DNA of 10,968 bases from Candidatus Campbellbacteria bacterium RIFCSPLOWO2_02_35_12. Its GTDB lineage: Bacteria; Patescibacteriota; Minisyncoccia; Phycocordibacterales; UBA2163. Below are positions 10,945 to 10,968 of the stretch, piece after piece; the first letter of the stretch is position 1, and the number at the start of each line of letters is the position of its first letter. The notes under the pieces were generated by a model. It was not told the origin of the DNA, did no database searches, and was given only the letters and a program-made list of their open reading frames with translations. Where the stretch lies: contig MFAC01000031.1 in assembly GCA_001774455.1 (NCBI GenBank), forward strand, positions 1-10,968, given 5' to 3'. Position numbers and translations under genes: made by a program.

Positions 10945-10968
10945 GGTGGTGGTGTTGGTGGTGTTGGT
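10945..10968. repeat. GGT/GTT-rich tract at the window edge
   Basis: GGTGGTGGTGTTGGTGGTG and on to the window end; a triplet-rich tract continuing beyond the window. At least four GG pairs are closely spaced on the plus strand, so a two-layer quadruplex is conceivable. Confidence 0.6.

Overview
The window looks like a piece of an AT-rich, fast-evolving bacterial genome, most likely a member of the Candidate Phyla Radiation (Patescibacteria, Parcubacteria/Nomurabacteria-like). Reasons: a Ctc-type L25 with a Lys/Glu tail, a split transketolase, divergent sugar-phosphate enzymes, an almost complete lack of Shine-Dalgarno (SD) sites, a 'four helix bundle suffix' protein carrying TNKTDK-type repeats, and short repeats packed into the intergenic spaces. 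The assignment is inference from gene content and style. No rRNA or tRNA gene was seen.

Layout. Left part, minus strand: ribosomal protein L25 (104-769), a D-2-hydroxyacid dehydrogenase (984-1949) and a class II fructose-bisphosphate aldolase (2009-2875). Then comes a 207-bp array of a 9-bp repeat, a palindrome cluster, a terminator, and an isolated 66-aa gene (3357-3557) with its own promoter and the only strong SD in the window. A PfkB sugar kinase (3668-4672) is the only plus-strand gene; it diverges from the 66-aa gene and converges on the next operon. Centre, minus strand: gap - rpiB - rpe - tkt N-half - tkt C-half (9044 down to 4795), a compact lower-glycolysis plus non-oxidative pentose-phosphate operon. 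Right part, minus strand: a two-gene AbiEii-type nucleotidyltransferase toxin cassette (10100 down to 9239), then a four-helix-bundle protein (10905-10255) with repeat-derived insertions.

Metabolic logic. Transketolase, Rpe and RpiB interconvert C3 to C7 sugar phosphates, Fba links triose phosphates to fructose-1,6-bisphosphate, and Gap drains glyceraldehyde-3-phosphate. No recognisable PfkA and no transaldolase lie in the window, so the PfkB kinase is a candidate for a missing phosphorylation step (inference).

The non-genic layer is the most unusual part. (1) At five starts an extended -10 box puts the predicted transcription start 0-4 nt from the ATG, implying leaderless mRNAs. (2) A ~101-bp element with 23-bp terminal inverted repeats occurs three times, at gene borders. 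(3) A 9-bp repeat (NTATYNGTC) forms at least five arrays, all in one orientation, and has entered the four-helix-bundle coding frame. (4) A perfect 52-bp direct repeat containing the gap promoter, followed by palindromes, brackets the toxin cassette. (5) Several modular palindromes recur, and one perfect 17-bp-arm palindrome lies inside rpe.
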